DNA of 23,465 nt from JADHLN01 sp965658435 (GTDB lineage Bacteria; Pseudomonadota; Alphaproteobacteria; Rickettsiales; JABIRX01): positions 1 to 23,465 of the forward strand of contig CBFHSE010000024.1 in NCBI GenBank assembly GCA_965658435.1. Reading direction: 5' to 3'. The stretch's first letter is position 1; each line of letters starts with the position of its first letter. The position numbers and the translations under genes are program-made. Positions 23,004-23,465 of the stretch are shown here, piece by piece. The notes under the pieces were generated by a model, which saw nothing but the letters and a program-made list of their open reading frames with translations, did no database searches and was not told where the DNA came from.

Positions 23004-23465
23004 ATGGCTAATTTTATAAAAAAAATTAAAGATTTATATGGGTGTTTAAAATTTGCCTTAATTGATACAATTACCCATGATGGAGTTGAACATGCAGGAT
23101 ATTTATCATTTTTATCTATTCTTTCTTTTTTTCCTTTTTTAGTTTTTTTTATATCACTTTTATCTTTTTTTGGTGAAACAGAATTAGGTTTAAAATTTGT
23201 TCAGATTTTATTTGCTAATTTACCGGATCATGCTGTTAATGCCTTGAAACCAAGAATTGATGAGATTTTATCTGGGCCTCCTGAAGGTTTGTTAACAATT
23301 GCAATTTTAGGAGCAATATGGACTGCCTCAAGCACAGTTGAGGGTCTAAGAACTATTTTTAATAGAGCTTATAGAGTTACTACTCCTCCTAATTATATTT
23401 TTAGAAGATTGCTTAGTATTCTGCAATTTTTGATAATTACATCTTTAATAATTATGGCCCTATTA
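23004..23465 (+). CDS. YihY/BrkB-family inner-membrane protein (3' end outside window)
   Basis: The first 154 residues of a multi-span membrane protein of the YihY/BrkB (once called ribonuclease BN) family; function unsettled. It starts MANFIKKIKDLYGCLKFALI, followed by DGVEHAGYLSFLSILSFFPF, matching the family's typical A-Y-x-ALxxxxSLxPxL segment, a first membrane helix at about 35-54, LANLPDHA-like and LLTIAILGAIWTASSTVEGL (the conserved xxxWxASxxxxxL helix), then FNRAYRV. It is divergent from the ankyrin gene across 133 nt. The frame runs open to the window edge. Confidence 0.88.
   Translation, partial: MANFIKKIKDLYGCLKFALIDTITHDGVEHAGYLSFLSILSFFPFLVFFISLLSFFGETELGLKFVQILFANLPDHAVNALKPRIDEILSGPPEGLLTIAILGAIWTASSTVEGLRTIFNRAYRVTTPPNYIFRRLLSILQFLIITSLIIMALL

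Noticed and set aside
1..23465. Insertion sequences, integrases, phage or toxin-antitoxin genes.
   Set aside because: No transposase, integrase or phage-like protein is encoded and no terminal inverted repeats with target duplications were seen.

Overview
The window comes from a very AT-rich genome (most genes look about 25-30% GC by eye) with tightly packed housekeeping genes, little Shine-Dalgarno signal, start/stop overlaps, and a large ankyrin-repeat protein. The pair ppsR/hemE diverging from a short AT-rich gap, with aroE beyond ppsR, is the layout around the chromosome origin of alphaproteobacteria such as Caulobacter and Rickettsia. Together this points to an alphaproteobacterium, most likely Rickettsiales-like and host-associated. 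I cannot name the genus. Retained folate (pabB), riboflavin (ribH), thiamine (thiL), shikimate (aroE), haem (hemE) and MEP isoprenoid (ispG) genes suggest a less reduced metabolism than Rickettsia itself.

Layout. 1-3392 (+): the end of an unrecognised protein, then pabB, ribH, nusB, thiL. 3382-5301 (-): ppsR, a small lysine-rich ORF, aroE. 5302-5524: probable replication origin, with two perfect TTAA-N7-TTAA (CtrA-type) sites and DnaA-box-like 9-mers. 5525-9177: hemE (+), rpe (-), yajC-secD (+). 9167-11509 (-): ispG-cutA, and a lipoprotein with an Asn/Arg/Tyr-rich tail. 11581-13956 (+): pheT. 14017-19170 (-): purB-ffh-esterase, then typA. 19171-19492: non-coding, with a rho-independent terminator. 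19493-22870 (-): a 1125-residue ankyrin protein. 23004 to the end (+): start of a YihY/BrkB-type membrane protein.

The standout is the ankyrin gene. Two blocks inside it (22577-22711 and about 20710-21991) are about two-thirds GC in an otherwise AT-rich genome. They are written almost wholly as a degenerate hexanucleotide in which a codon ending in C alternates with a codon ending in A, mostly GNC-GNA. Codon positions one and three are nearly fixed while position two takes all four bases, giving Ala/Gly/Asp/Val alternating with Ala/Gly/Glu/Val. This is the reverse of what protein-level purifying selection leaves behind. Both blocks start at the same Ile-Ser-Ala junction and look inserted in frame into an ordinary AT-rich coiled-coil/ankyrin protein. 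I know of no described element with this form.
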